NCBI GenBank assembly: GCA_945952175.1
Contig: CAMFHW010000034.1
Location: 1 to 15,415, forward strand
Length of the DNA: 15,415 nucleotides
Direction of reading: 5' to 3'
From: an uncultured Phenylobacterium sp.
GTDB lineage: Bacteria; Pseudomonadota; Alphaproteobacteria; Caulobacterales; Caulobacteraceae
How positions within the stretch are numbered: position 1 is the first letter of the stretch; every line of letters starts with the position of its first letter. The notes below the pieces were generated by a model, which saw only the letters and a list, made by a program, of their open reading frames with translations, made no database searches and was not told where the DNA came from. Positions 15,412-15,415 of the stretch are shown here, piece by piece. A program made the position numbers and the translations under genes.

Positions 15412-15415
15412 CTCT

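Overview
The window is dense, very GC-rich bacterial chromosome. Gene content and style point to an alphaproteobacterium, most likely Caulobacteraceae (Caulobacter/Phenylobacterium-like): a PQQ alcohol dehydrogenase, a chemoreceptor ending in a WEEF-type pentapeptide, an Lrp-controlled arginine module, and intergenic palindromic repeats with a GTCATCC...GGACCC core. This placement is inference; there is no rRNA or other phylogenetic marker. Twelve protein genes are supported. There is no tRNA, rRNA, CRISPR array, insertion sequence or phage gene, so it reads as ordinary core chromosome rather than an island.

Layout. 2-1480 (+): 3' part of a quinohemoprotein (PQQ plus haem c) alcohol dehydrogenase, running in from before the window. 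1538-3636 (-): a tight two-gene operon encoding an arginine dihydrolase/DDAH-family enzyme and ornithine aminotransferase (rocD), divergent from an Lrp/AsnC regulator (3759-4181, +). Together they can take arginine to ornithine to glutamate-5-semialdehyde plus glutamate. 4261-6084 (+): a secreted phosphodiesterase/nucleotide-pyrophosphatase-like member of the alkaline phosphatase superfamily. 6282-8620 (+): a chemoreceptor and cheW, tightly linked. 8617-10300 (-): an ATP-grasp protein followed by a Tat-exported Fe/Mn superoxide dismutase-like protein. This pair converges on cheW with overlapping stop codons. 10594-11754 (+): LtrA-family membrane protein. 11785-13398 (+): COG2509-type FAD-dependent dehydrogenase. 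13571-15361 (+): M3-family oligoendopeptidase.

Regulatory and structural DNA. The divergent region at 3637-3758 holds an extended -10 candidate and a TGACG-TTT-CGTCA dyad. The AT-rich gap before the chemoreceptor holds three alternating ACTCA/TGAGT half-sites, two of which form a perfect 12-bp palindrome. The gap at 10301-10593 holds a perfect 10-bp inverted repeat and smaller hairpins. The gap at 13399-13570 is mostly one large composite inverted repeat (44-nt arms, each with its own inner hairpin). Related repeat pieces follow the dehydrogenase gene (1491-1526) and close the window (15384-15411).

No unmistakable new system is present. The least explained items are the ATP-grasp/exported-SOD operon, the unusual metal-site spacing in that SOD, and the composite palindromic repeat.
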